NCBI RefSeq assembly: GCF_002706795.1
Contig: NZ_CP017705.1
Location: 186,001-250,000, forward strand
Direction: 5' to 3'
DNA: 64,000 bases
Origin: Brevibacillus laterosporus DSM 25
GTDB lineage: Bacteria > Bacillota > Bacilli > Brevibacillales > Brevibacillaceae
Notes under the pieces: generated by a model
What the model was told of the DNA's origin: nothing
The model's database searches: none
Seen by the model: the letters and a program-made list of their open reading frames with translations, nothing else
In this document: in pieces, positions 8,940-18,366 of the stretch
How the letters are laid out: the number at the start of each line of letters is the position of its first letter
Position numbering within the stretch: position 1 is the stretch's first letter
Program-made: the position numbers and the translations under genes

Positions 8940-10333
8940 TTGGATATACCCCCTTGAGCAACAAGATCGTTGCGAATGGTATCCAGATATTCAAACACTT
9001 TGCTATCCGCATGTGTACAATGGGGTTGCTCAAGGTTTCCAAAAGTAACTAACGCCTCAGCTGCACAGCCTCCACCACAGATTGGTGCAGAGGAGCAACT
9101 TTTACATTGGGAAATTGTGAATGAGTTGAATTCATTCCACTTGCGCCACTTCCGATCATTTAGATTCATTTGTGGAAAGTAATCCCCTATTTTGAATTCT
9201 GGTCGACCGACAAGATCAGGACAAGCATAGATGTGACTATCTGGGCCAAAAGCAATTTGTTTTCCCTGCACAGACTCGCAGAATACCGTCTTTGGAAAAA
9301 ATGGTTGTGCGTGCCCCTTCAACTCAGGGTCTAATTGAATCAATGGCTGCATAAAACGCCACATGTCAGGCCCGATCATAAGCTTTTTCGATGCAACAAG
9401 CTCATCAAAGTCAGGAATATCGCGGCGAAGTAGCTTAATAATTTCTACTCCCTGCATTAGGTTTTCTCCTGTACTCTGACAGGTATGGTCGGTGATAGGG
9501 GCAAAATGTATTCCAAAAGTCTCATAGTCAAGATACTTATTTTCTCTAAAATACTCCACAAGTTCGCTTACTCGTGAAATATTAGAACGATCAATATTAA
9601 TTCGGACTACAATACGCAGTTCTTTTGCGAGAGATTCTCCAATCGCACGGACAATTTGTTGAAATGTTCCTTGCCCTCCAGCCAAAATACGGCGTTGGTT
9701 ATGAATGTCCTCAGGCCCATCAATAGTTACTGCTACACTGATTCGATCCCCATAACTTGCTAAAGTATCGGCAAATAAAGCAAGATGGAAACCATTCGTA
9801 TTACAGCCAATACGGAAATCCCATTCTACAGCTTTGTCGCAGATTTTTTTGATAATATTCTGTGTCAAAGGGAGAAGTGGCTCTCCGCCAAACAAGTGAA
9901 GGTGTCCTTTCATAAGACCACTTTCTTGATGAAAATGTTGAATCGCATACCATACGCCTTCCAATTGCTCATCTGACATAATCGAAACTTTCTCATGGAT
10001 AGCATGGTCTTCAAAGCAGTACGGACATCGGAAATTACAGGTATATGTAGGACAGATAATGTATTGCATGACATCTAGATTTGTTGCAAACTTCATAGCC
10101 TGCTTTAATCGTTTCTCTTCTTCTTCTTTAGACGAAAAAATATATCCTCTTTGTTTGAGATGATGAATGAATTCATGCTCTTCACCTGATAACTCACTGC
10201 ATTCAACGGATTCCAACTTATCAAATAATCCAATCATTTCTTCCGAGAAGTAGTCAACCGAGCCTGTTAAGGTATTGATAACTAGTGTTTCTTCTTCTAG
10301 TTCATAACGTAAATAATACCTGCTCTTTATCAA
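8936..10333 (-). CDS. Radical SAM/SPASM peptide maturase (first of pair)
   Basis: About 465 residues from a TTG at 10333. I prefer this to the ATG at 10447 because GAGAGGAG lies upstream of it and because the N-terminus then aligns with the partner enzyme (LIKSRYYLRYELEEE against MISSTYNSFYKLSNGEY). The extra 38 codons upstream have no ribosome site. Radical SAM motif CNFRCPYC at Cys99/103/106, LFGGEPLL, TIDGPEDIHNQRR, and SPASM cysteines (ACPDLVGRPE, CKSCSSAPICGGGC). Paralogue of the next gene but well diverged, so the two may act on different residues. Confidence 0.92.
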   Translation of the reverse strand: MIKSRYYLRYELEEETLVINTLTGSVDYFSEEMIGLFDKLESVECSELSGEEHEFIHHLKQRGYIFSSKEEEEKRLKQAMKFATNLDVMQYIICPTYTCNFRCPYCFEDHAIHEKVSIMSDEQLEGVWYAIQHFHQESGLMKGHLHLFGGEPLLPLTQNIIKKICDKAVEWDFRIGCNTNGFHLALFADTLASYGDRISVAVTIDGPEDIHNQRRILAGGQGTFQQIVRAIGESLAKELRIVVRINIDRSNISRVSELVEYFRENKYLDYETFGIHFAPITDHTCQSTGENLMQGVEIIKLLRRDIPDFDELVASKKLMIGPDMWRFMQPLIQLDPELKGHAQPFFPKTVFCESVQGKQIAFGPDSHIYACPDLVGRPEFKIGDYFPQMNLNDRKWRKWNEFNSFTISQCKSCSSAPICGGGCAAEALVTFGNLEQPHCTHADSKVFEYLDTIRNDLVAQGGISK

Positions 10334-10499
10334 GAAAAACCATCTCCTCTCATTCTCACCTAATTTTTCATTTATGTATTCCTTTTGAAAGGATGGAAGA
10401 GATTTCTCCAACCTGTCAAAACAACATACTAGACATATCTGAATCAAGAGAGGCTACATTTTATTATAATAATTACTAAATAATTGTATTTATAAATAT

Positions 10500-10528
10500 A
10501 TATTAACAAAAATACCATATGTTGTAAA
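10500..10528 (-). promoter_or_regulatory. Putative promoter of the RiPP operon
   Basis: On the minus strand TTTACA (10528-10523) and TAATAT (10505-10500) are separated by 17 bases in an AT-rich tract. This would give a leader of about 160 bases before the TTG start. Confidence 0.4.
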
Positions 10529-10533
10529 TTCAT

Positions 10534-11029
10534 TTCTTCATTTTCAAATTAATATAATCGTTTTTAAAAATGGATATTGTAGCAATAGAGCCAATAGTTG
10601 TTTAAACGTCTTAGGTATTCTGGTGTACTACAGTTGTGGAAGGAATTTCATCCACAATATGATACGCGATCTACAGCAAATGCCAAATTCCAATGGCTTT
10701 TACGGTTGATGTTAAAAATAGCCCTCTGACGGAAAAAGTAAACCGTCGAAGGGCTATTTTGGTTTTTACGTTTATGATAGTTTTCACGTCATACCCGGTT
10801 ATTGTGGATACATCTGCACTCTTCAGAGCATGTTTTTCGCCTTGGGGAGATTCTCTATTGCAGGAATCTTTTCCACAACGTTCGCATGCATCTGTACTGC
10901 CATGTTTCCGGATTAAGTTACCGAAAAAAATATATGCTAAATCCCCAGATATAGTAAAAGAAAAACGTACAGAGGAAAAATGGATCATTAAGATAGAAAG
11001 ATAGAAGCACTCGCTCGTTTTTTATATCT
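10534..11029. other. Spacer without convincing gene
   Basis: Open frames on both strands between 10671 and 11004 overlap completely and resemble nothing I recognise. The stretch holds a TTGTGGA/TCCACAA inverted repeat (10633-10656) that could be an operator upstream of the RiPP operon, and the hairpin listed next. Confidence 0.4.
10715..10770 (+). terminator. Strong hairpin with T-tract
   Basis: An 18-base imperfect stem (10715-10732 with 10743-10760; AATAGCCCT pairing with AGGGCTATT) is followed by TTTTGGTTTTT. No plus-strand gene upstream is evident, so it may be left from a lost gene. Confidence 0.6.
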
Positions 11030-11728
11030 TTATATTTTTCGCCAATATTGACGTGTTCCTTCCTCACGTACGATGTATCCGAGCTTTGCAAGTTCACGCC
11101 GAAGGTCTTTTATATCTGCCTCTTCTTTCTCTTGCAGTGCAATCTCTCGGGCCTTCATTAAAGCATTAGCAGCTGGTGATATATCTGGAATATCCTGCAC
11201 CCAGCGTCGATACTCATCTTTAAATGGGTCTCCTTCTGATGACCAGGGATAACCATGCTTCTTGAAAGCATTGCTCACTTGTATAGCTGATTGATCATTT
11301 TTCTCCCGTACAAGTTCAAATCCTGATTTCCCGAGGATCACAAGCTGTTTTCCATCAAGGAACACCATATCAATATCTTTTAATGCTATCGTATGCGTAT
11401 TCTCATCCTTTTCCAATTGTACTTCTTGATCGGTAATCGTTATGATAAGACTTTCTTTAACGGCTATATAAGCAAGCACTAGACCAGCTAGTAAGCCCAA
11501 AACTGCCATAATAATAGCTACCCACGGTCCCTGTAGTGAATTGATGAGTTTTAGAGGTCCTTGAAATGGGATCCAAGGAAGTGTTACAGCCCATGCTGCT
11601 ATTCGTGGAAGAAAAAAACCAAGGATAGTTCCTACTATTCCGAATCCTCCGTACAGAATGATTCCCGTTATTTTGGAATATCCTACGACTGTTTTTGGTT
11701 GATGTAATGATAATTTAGATGGTGTCAT
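11030..11728 (-). CDS. yqeB: YqeB-like conserved membrane protein
   Basis: 232 residues. Two membrane segments near the N-terminus (about 20-45 and 70-95), then a soluble PH-like strand-rich part (ITITDQEVQLEKDENTHTIALKDIDMVFLDGKQL) and a helical C-terminal region ending YIVREEGTRQYWRKI. Layout and wording match the YqeB family of Bacillales, whose function is not established. Encoded 97 bases downstream of a TetR regulator on the same strand, so possibly under its control. Confidence 0.7.
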   Translation of the reverse strand: MTPSKLSLHQPKTVVGYSKITGIILYGGFGIVGTILGFFLPRIAAWAVTLPWIPFQGPLKLINSLQGPWVAIIMAVLGLLAGLVLAYIAVKESLIITITDQEVQLEKDENTHTIALKDIDMVFLDGKQLVILGKSGFELVREKNDQSAIQVSNAFKKHGYPWSSEGDPFKDEYRRWVQDIPDISPAANALMKAREIALQEKEEADIKDLRRELAKLGYIVREEGTRQYWRKI

Positions 11729-11825
11729 CTATTTTCACCTTCTTGTTTATGATCGATTGGATTCCATTTTTTACGTTTCTACATGACTTTAGAAGCAAAT
11801 GAATAATCCATTAAAAGGTATGATA

Positions 11826-12452
11826 TCATTCAATCATACCTTTTGTTGCTTTACCAACAATATCTATGAGTTCATTAGTATATGTTTCTAGATCAACCTT
11901 TTTGGTTATAGCAGCATTTCCCATATACTCTCCAATAGCCCCTTGGATCGTGTTAGCCATGACATCTACATGAAACGCTCCAAATTCCCCTTTTTCCTGA
12001 CCATCTCGTAATATTTGTTGAAGCTCATACATGATTTGATCTTCATCATCATCACCTAATTTGTAGTAGGGAATGTTATCAGGCGTTCTGGCATTAAAGA
12101 TAATTTCTAATAGAGCCGAATTACGCGTAGGATGTGAACCTTGATAAGCTAAGCTTGCTCCTATAAATGTATCCAATTTTCTCTTAGGTGTATCTTCCTT
12201 CCTTACTTTCTCCAAAATATATGAAGTAGAGCTATCTAAAAGTTTCGTTAGCAAATGATTCATCAAATCATTTTTATCTGAGAAATGATAAGAGATTAAC
12301 GCCGTACTTATACCTGCCCTTTGTGCAATCTGGGAAAGGCTAGCTTTTACATATCCGATTTCATCAAGAGTTTTGATCGCTGCTTCAATAATTTGTTCGC
12401 GTCTTGCTTCAGCGATGAAAGATTGTTTCTCTTCTCCACTGTTGTTGCTCAT
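11826..12452 (-). CDS. TetR/AcrR family transcriptional regulator
   Basis: 208 residues. The helix-turn-helix lies at about residues 15-62 (REQIIEAAIKTLDEIGYVKASLSQIAQ then GISTALISYHFSDKNDL), the rest is the helical ligand-binding half. Preceded by its own palindromic operator and followed by the YqeB-like gene, consistent with autoregulation of a two-gene unit. Ligand not predictable. Confidence 0.92.
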   Translation of the reverse strand: MSNNSGEEKQSFIAEARREQIIEAAIKTLDEIGYVKASLSQIAQRAGISTALISYHFSDKNDLMNHLLTKLLDSSTSYILEKVRKEDTPKRKLDTFIGASLAYQGSHPTRNSALLEIIFNARTPDNIPYYKLGDDDEDQIMYELQQILRDGQEKGEFGAFHVDVMANTIQGAIGEYMGNAAITKKVDLETYTNELIDIVGKATKGMIE

Positions 12453-12472
12453 ATAAAAGCACTCCTTCCACC

Positions 12473-12513
12473 TTTGATTGAACGTTTAATTTTTAATTTG
12501 AACGATCAATCAA
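12473..12513 (-). promoter_or_regulatory. TetR operator, imperfect palindrome
   Basis: TTTGATTGAACGTT at 12473 is mirrored by GAACGATCAATCAAA ending at 12513 (13 of 15 arm positions match). It sits about 20 bases upstream of the regulator start, where it would cover the promoter. Confidence 0.7.
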
Positions 12514-12797
12514 ATTTTAGCGCAAAAAAATATTGTGGTCAATACACTACACATAGCTTCCCATGTTTTCACCTTCTTTCCGAAAGCATGCTACATTCTA
12601 TGTAAAGAAGAATGAAGACGATATGGACAACCTCGAATAAATTTCAACGAATTTATTAATATGGCGCCAATTAAAAAACCGAAAAGGCTTATCTTTTCAA
12701 CATAAGTGCAGTCTCTTTATTTACACCGTAATATATCTCATCTGGTATTCTCCTCCTCAATTCTATGCAGATCCATCATGAACTTCGTCCTGATCGT

Positions 12798-13262
12798 TCA
12801 CTTTCTCATCTCCTTCAACATTACCATAATTTCCTCTATCACAATTTCTGGTTCATCATGATGAATATAATGACCGCTATAACTAGCAATCCGGTGCTTA
12901 CTAGACGTTGACAGCCGCTGGAAATCGACTTGCAGCCTTTGCTCCATTTCTAGTATTTCCTGACATGGCCACTCCCCGTCATCCATATCCGGTAATCCTC
13001 TCGTAATAATTGAAAGAGGAATGTTACTTTGTCGACAATGATCAACGATTTGCTTATAGCTCTGTGCCTTATCAATCTTCTCACTATTTAGCATAGGATT
13101 ATCGAAATATTCCCTATTCTCTGCAACTAACTTTTCTGGCAACACTTTTTCATACTCCAGCTCTTTATATTCGGGCGCAGAGTCAACCAGAACCATGCCA
13201 GAAATGAGCCGTGGATAAAGACTTGCATACAGTCTGGCGATTAAACCACCAAAAGAATGTCC
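12798..13262 (-). pseudogene. Alpha/beta hydrolase, N-terminally truncated
   Basis: About 155 residues beginning at the nucleophile elbow MGHSFGGLIARLYASLYP (GxSxG). The rest follows the alpha/beta hydrolase fold through VDSAPEY and the C-terminal histidine region SGHYIHHDEPE. A complete enzyme needs another 80-110 residues before the elbow. Those are missing: the sequence is joined at about 13262 to an unrelated fragment in another frame. Probably a deletion remnant. Confidence 0.75.
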
Positions 13263-13612
13263 CACTAAGATATTCTATCGGCATCACTTTCAACACCTGA
13301 TATTGACTAGCAACCGGTCCGTACAACTTCTGTATATGCTCCATAGCCTTTTTCTTGGCTTGTTCTATTGGGATATGTTTTCCCGGCTCTGTGACTCTAG
13401 GAATACTCTCAAAATCAAATGATAAAGAAGTTATTTCTCCCGTTTTATCCTTGTAAACAATCTGTATGCTATCTTTTTTAACAGTTGGATTCCTCAAAAA
13501 CATTTCAGTGGTAAGTGGATCATTTTTAGTAGCACCATTAGGAACAAACGTTTTTATTTGTGGATAGAGACTCTCTACTTGTTTTATTATCTTGTACGGA
13601 AAGGAATCGACT
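13263..13612 (-). pseudogene. Fragment of a YcdB-like/PepSY-like secreted protein
   Basis: In-frame from a stop near 13616 down to the junction near 13262. It includes SLSFDFESIPRVTEPGKHIP and IEQAKKKAMEHIQKLYGP, which look like repeats found in YcdB/PepSY-type secreted proteins. No start with a ribosome site and no natural C-terminus; fused out of frame to the hydrolase remnant. Family assignment is tentative. Confidence 0.45.
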
Positions 13613-13798
13613 TTTTATTTAGTTGTTACATAAACAAATGAAATTAACGATCAATTTTTATTTTTGTATAACGTACTGAAATAACAATAAATATTTGTGT
13701 CTAGATCGTTAACTCCCCTTCATTTGGGAAAATGTTCCTTTTTTCACAAAGAATAAACTATGTTGTAACAAAAAATATTTTTTAGGGAGTTGAGGCAA

Positions 13799-14146
13799 AT
13801 GTTTTAAAAATTTGTTGTTGGTGCCCTAGAGTTAGGACTTGCAAGTGGAATGGGCGTGGGTTCCGCCTCTGCGGCTACATTAGATTCTGCACAAGCACAG
13901 CCGGTTGTTAAAGCACAAATGAAAACCGGTAATCTTTTTGTAGTGCCAGGTGGACCACCAGTACCTTTGTATTCTATGCGTAATATTTCGTATGTGGTTA
14001 TATGAGGTAACTCTCATTTCGAGGTTTATAAGAATCCCTATAATCAAACTTGGTACATGAGAGCTGATTCCCAGTTTAACGGTGCTTATGTCAAATTGCT
14101 TCTCGATGGAGAAGATGAAGTACTGTATAAAGTTCATAGAAGATAG
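13799..14146 (+). pseudogene. Small secreted protein with two in-frame stops
   Basis: AGGGAGTTGAGG precedes the ATG at 13799. Codon 3 is TAA and a TGA interrupts the frame at about 14003. Otherwise 116 codons read cleanly as a signal peptide (GALELGLASGMGVGSASA) and a short exported domain (NPYNQTWYMRADSQFNGAYVKLLL). Without the two stops it would be a plausible ~90-residue mature protein. A terminator follows immediately, so the transcription unit is otherwise intact. Confidence 0.6.
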
Positions 14147-14152
14147 GCCTTG

Positions 14153-14188
14153 GAAAGCTCTCCTACATAATGAAGGAGAGCTTCTTTT
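14153..14188 (+). terminator. Rho-independent terminator
   Basis: AAGCTCTCCT pairs with AGGAGAGCTT around a 9-10-base loop, followed by CTTTTAT. It ends the decayed secreted-protein unit. Confidence 0.75.
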
Positions 14189-14374
14189 ATGTTCACCCTG
14201 TTTAAATGAGGAACTCTCCCACCCTCGTGAAGGAATACATGCAAATATAATCACGCCTCCATCTTTTTTTTCGCTTTCAACCAGCTACATCGTAGTGCAT
14301 ACTTCTTGTTGCCATTTCTGCCGTATAACCGGTAAATTCCTTTTTACGAAAAATGAATGACGGTGTTAATCTAT

Positions 14375-14403
14375 TTGACATTTTGTTGAAAGAGGTGTAA
14401 AAA
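14375..14403 (+). promoter_or_regulatory. Putative promoter of the T-box/ileS unit
   Basis: TTGACA at 14375-14380, 17-base spacer, then a weak TAAAAA. Positioned about 30 bases before the T-box stem I. Confidence 0.4.
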
Positions 14404-14430
14404 GAATGTAACAGAATGATTTGAGTAAAT

Positions 14431-14702
14431 TCATTGACGAGAAAGAGTAAGCTATTCCCTTGTTCCCCAGAGAGTTGGCCTAGTGCTGAAAGCCAACGTT
14501 CAAGACTTAGCCGAAAATCCTCTCCGAGAAGGAGCGCTGAAGATAGTTGAGTAAGCTACCCCGGGATCCCGCCGTTAAAAGGGACGCGTATGATGGTACG
14601 TAGTATGAGGTGCCGAGAGATCATTTTTTCATGATTATTTCGGAACAAGGGTGGTATCGCGAGATGAAATCTCGTCCCTTAGGGGGCGGGATTTTTTTGT
14701 TT
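14431..14702 (+). ncRNA. T-box riboswitch, isoleucine (AUC) specifier
   Basis: All landmarks are present: the stem I distal region CAGAGAGTTGGCC...GAAAGCCAACG (about 14469-14498), the specifier context GAAAATC with ATC at 14517-14519, the T-box AACAAGGGTGGTATCGCGAG (14644-14663) that pairs with the tRNA acceptor end, and a terminator stem TCTCGTCCC/GGGGCGGGA followed by seven T. Uncharged tRNA-Ile would favour the antiterminator and switch on the downstream ileS. Confidence 0.95.
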
Positions 14703-14751
14703 TTCTTGGCATTACCCCAATCGTTATCTAGATAGAGAAAGGATGGAAGAC

Positions 14752-17700
14752 ATGAGAAAAGTGGATGTAAAAGAAAAAGCCAGGGATAGAGAATTGCGGG
14801 TCTTGAATCAATGGAAACAAGACGATACGTTTCGAAAATCAATTGATAATCGGGTAGGCAAGCCGAACTTTGTATTTTATGAAGGTCCTCCTACAGCCAA
14901 TGGGCAGCCTCATATCGGTCATGTACTCGGACGCGTCATTAAGGATTTCATCGGCCGTTATAAAACGATGTCTGGGTACAGAGTCGTCCGCAAAGCCGGA
15001 TGGGACACTCATGGCCTCCCAGTAGAGCTTGGCGTGCAAAAGCAGTTGGGTATATCAGGAAAACAGGAGATTGAAGATTACGGAGTAGCTAAGTTCGTGG
15101 AACAGTGCAAAAGTAGTGTGTTCGAATATGAAAAGCAATGGCGCGAACTTACAGAAGGAATTGCCTATTGGACAGATATGGACGACCCTTACGTCACACT
15201 AACCAATAATTATATCGAAAGTGTCTGGCACATCTTGTCCGAAATCCATAAAAAAGAACTATTGTATAAAGGTCACCGTGTCAGTCCATATTGTCCTGAC
15301 TGCCAAACAACGTTAAGTTCACATGAAGTAGCGCAGGGTTATGAAGACGTTAAAGACTTGAGTGCCACTGTGAAATTCAAAAGCAAAAATGGGGATGAAA
15401 TTTTTCTAGCGTGGACAACAACGCCATGGACACTTCCAGCCAATGTAGCTTTAGCAATCAATAAAGATATCGACTATGCGCGCGTTAAACAAAATGATGA
15501 AGTATACGTGGTTGCAAAAAATCTTGTAGAAAAAGTGTTCAAAGATGACTACGAGATCTTGTCTACTCACAAAGGCTCGGAATTCGTAGGAACAGCATAT
15601 GAGCCACCTTTTGGTTATATCAGTGTGAAAAAAGGGCATATCGTCGTAGATGCTGACTATGTTAGTGATACAAGTGGTACCGGTATCGTTCATACGGCAC
15701 CTGCTCACGGAGAAGATGATTATCGCACAAGTCGTCAGCACGGATTAGATTTCGTCAATGTAGTAAATCTGGCTGGACGATACACTGATCAAATCACAGA
15801 TTATACTGATCGCTTCGTCAAAGATTGCGATGTCGATATTGTAAGAGACTTGTCGCATCGAAATCTGTTGTTCTCCAAAGAACGTTATGAGCATAGCTAT
15901 CCTTTTTGCTGGCGTTGTAAATCTCCTCTTCTCTACTATGCCATGGAAAGCTGGTTCATTAAAACAACAGCGATTAAAGATCAGCTAATCGAAAACAACA
16001 GTAAAATCGATTGGTACCCTTCCCATTTACGCGAAGGACGTTTCGGAAAATTCTTAGAAGAGCTCGTCGATTGGAATATCAGCCGAAACCGCTACTGGGG
16101 AACTCCGCTTAATATCTGGCTTTGTAAAGATTGCGGGTCCGAGTATGCCCCGGGAAGCTTGAACGAATTACGTGAAAAATCGGTAGAGAAAATTGATGAA
16201 ATCTTAGAACTGCATAGACCATTTGTGGATGATGTAAAATTACGTTGCTCGTGCGGCGGCACAATGGAAAGAACACCCGAAGTGATTGATGTATGGTTTG
16301 ACAGCGGCTCGATGCCGTTTGCCCAGTACCACCATCCCTTTGGTGACGAGAAACGATTCCACGAGCAGTATCCTGCTGACATCATCTCCGAAGGTATCGA
16401 CCAAACGAGAGGCTGGTTCTTCAGCTTGCTTGCGGTATCTACACTTTATAACGGAAAATCCCCATACAAAGCGGTAATTTCAACTGGACACGTGCTGGAT
16501 GAAAACGGTCAAAAGATGTCCAAGAGCAAAGGAAATGGCATTGACCCCTGGGAAGTCATCGAAGAATTTGGAGCAGATGCATTCCGCTGGGCCCTGCTTT
16601 CTGACAGTGCTCCGTGGAGTAGCAAGCGATTTTCAAAACGGATTGTAGCCGATGCGAAGTTTAAAGTGATTGATACGATTCATAACACACATGCTTTTTA
16701 TTCACTCTATGCGACGATCGATCAATACAAGCCTGAGGACTATCCACAGCAAATGGTTGTAAACCAGTTAGACCATTGGGTCCTTTCGAGGTTGAATTCC
16801 ACTCTGCAAAACGTCAAAAAAGGACTTGAAACATACGACTTTATGAATCCGGCGAAGCACATTGAAACATTCGTCGACGAATTGAGTAATTGGTATATTC
16901 GTCGCTCACGTAATCGTTTTTGGAGCAGCGGGATGACGGACGATAAGGTATCCGCATACCAAACACTACACGAAGTACTTTTAACATTGGCCCGAATGAT
17001 TGCGCCGTATGCCCCGCTCATTGCTGAGGACATCTATAGTAATCTTGACGGCGAGGGAAGCGTACATCTGACAGATTATCCGAAGGCGAACACAGTAGCT
17101 ATCGACAAAACACTTGAAAGTGACATGAAAACCGCCCATCAAATCGTTGAGCTTGCTCGGAATATCCGAAATGAAACTGGTGTAAAGACCCGCCAGCCTC
17201 TATCTGAGCTTATCGTCTCCATAGATCGTCCGTTTAGCATGAGCAGGTTTGAAAACATCATTAAAGATGAAATAAACGTAAAAGAAATTCGAGTAGAGCA
17301 GAGTGATAGCAGCTTCACTACCCATCACTTTAAACTGAATTTAAAAGCTGCCGGAAAAAAATACGGAAAACTCGTCGGACCGATTCAAAATCATTTAAAG
17401 CAGCTCTCTACAGCCGAGACAAAACAAGCTGTGGACAGCGGCTTCTTAGATGTCACTCTATTAGACGAAACCCTCCGTATTACACTTGATGAGCTTCTTG
17501 TGGAAAAACATGGTAAGCAGGGCTTCGCTTCCGCTTCGGGTTACCAAATCAATGTTGCTTTGAATACGACTATAACGGAAGAACTAGAACAGGAAGGGAC
17601 TGTACGTGAAGTCATTCGCGTGATTCAAGATTTTCGCAAAAAAATGGATCTACCGATTGATAAACGCGTGATCCTTACGCTTGATGTTGATGCCCAGTTG

Positions 17701-17832
17701 AAAGAAGCGCTGGAGCGTTTTAATCATGTATTGCAGAACAACATATTACTTTCAGAGGTCAGATATGCTAAAGAAATAGGCATGGAGACAGTTTCAATTG
17801 GAGATAAAAACTTCAGATTACTAATTGAGTAA
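14752..17832 (+). CDS. ileS: Isoleucyl-tRNA synthetase, type resembling IleS2
   Basis: 1026 residues. I choose the ATG at 14752 because AGAAAGG is nine bases upstream; the ATG at 14743 is too close to it. Class I signatures: PHIGH ending at residue 57 and KMSKS at 588-592; GWDTHGLPVELGVQKQLGI and the editing-domain region GTGIVHTAPAHGEDDY are present. No Zn-finger C-terminal extension. Length and wording (GIAYWTDMDDPYV) resemble the IleS2 class, which in other bacteria can give mupirocin resistance; that property is inference. Regulated by the upstream T-box. Confidence 0.95.
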   Translation: MRKVDVKEKARDRELRVLNQWKQDDTFRKSIDNRVGKPNFVFYEGPPTANGQPHIGHVLGRVIKDFIGRYKTMSGYRVVRKAGWDTHGLPVELGVQKQLGISGKQEIEDYGVAKFVEQCKSSVFEYEKQWRELTEGIAYWTDMDDPYVTLTNNYIESVWHILSEIHKKELLYKGHRVSPYCPDCQTTLSSHEVAQGYEDVKDLSATVKFKSKNGDEIFLAWTTTPWTLPANVALAINKDIDYARVKQNDEVYVVAKNLVEKVFKDDYEILSTHKGSEFVGTAYEPPFGYISVKKGHIVVDADYVSDTSGTGIVHTAPAHGEDDYRTSRQHGLDFVNVVNLAGRYTDQITDYTDRFVKDCDVDIVRDLSHRNLLFSKERYEHSYPFCWRCKSPLLYYAMESWFIKTTAIKDQLIENNSKIDWYPSHLREGRFGKFLEELVDWNISRNRYWGTPLNIWLCKDCGSEYAPGSLNELREKSVEKIDEILELHRPFVDDVKLRCSCGGTMERTPEVIDVWFDSGSMPFAQYHHPFGDEKRFHEQYPADIISEGIDQTRGWFFSLLAVSTLYNGKSPYKAVISTGHVLDENGQKMSKSKGNGIDPWEVIEEFGADAFRWALLSDSAPWSSKRFSKRIVADAKFKVIDTIHNTHAFYSLYATIDQYKPEDYPQQMVVNQLDHWVLSRLNSTLQNVKKGLETYDFMNPAKHIETFVDELSNWYIRRSRNRFWSSGMTDDKVSAYQTLHEVLLTLARMIAPYAPLIAEDIYSNLDGEGSVHLTDYPKANTVAIDKTLESDMKTAHQIVELARNIRNETGVKTRQPLSELIVSIDRPFSMSRFENIIKDEINVKEIRVEQSDSSFTTHHFKLNLKAAGKKYGKLVGPIQNHLKQLSTAETKQAVDSGFLDVTLLDETLRITLDELLVEKHGKQGFASASGYQINVALNTTITEELEQEGTVREVIRVIQDFRKKMDLPIDKRVILTLDVDAQLKEALERFNHVLQNNILLSEVRYAKEIGMETVSIGDKNFRLLIE

Positions 17833-17886
17833 CAAGAAATGAGATTTACAACTTGTTATGGAAAATAGTTCAATAATCAAACATTC

Positions 17887-17935
17887 AAAAACCAGTCTAA
17901 CGCTTTATTTTCGTGTTTTGGACTGGTTTTTGTTT
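17887..17935 (+). terminator. Terminator of ileS
   Basis: A perfect 10-bp stem AAAACCAGTC/GACTGGTTTT with a 24-base loop and a T-rich tail lies 55 bases after the ileS stop. Confidence 0.8.
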
Positions 17936-18366
17936 CATTACAGAAGTACATCAGTAATCTAGAGATCTTGTCGAATCATAATTATAAGAGATTCGTAGCG
18001 TACTATTAGATGATCCCTCCAAACAAAATTCACGAGACTGGAAGACCTTTAACGCCCGCCTTATTCAACTACATATCTTACTATTCATCGTACAATTTCT
18101 TGTAAAACAAAAAAGATCGCGTTGATTTCGCGATCTTAATCAGATATTACAATGTAATTATTGATTTATTTAGCTACCGAGCCTATTATCGGTTCATAGA
18201 AATTCGCCTTATCTTCAGGTTATTACCATTTTTCTGAACAATAATATTGTCACTGTTTAAAAAAGTACTGCTACTTTATTTCTTGGATAATCATCCCAAG
18301 AGAGAGTTTTTTATCTAAAAAAACGCCATACTAATTTAGTCCTTCACTACTAGTGTTATATGTTCG
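17936..18366. other. Spacer with a minus-strand terminator
   Basis: No gene supported. The stem AAGATCGCG (18113-18121) / CGCGATCTT (18129-18137) reads on the minus strand into TTTTTTGTTTT and probably ends transcription arriving from the SDR gene. Confidence 0.6.

Noticed and set aside
10671..11004. Overlapping open frames on both strands, about 105 residues each
   Set aside because: They mirror each other, span a hairpin terminator, lack ribosome sites and resemble no family.
15451..17033. Minus-strand frames inside ileS
   Set aside because: Antisense shadows of a well-supported synthetase.
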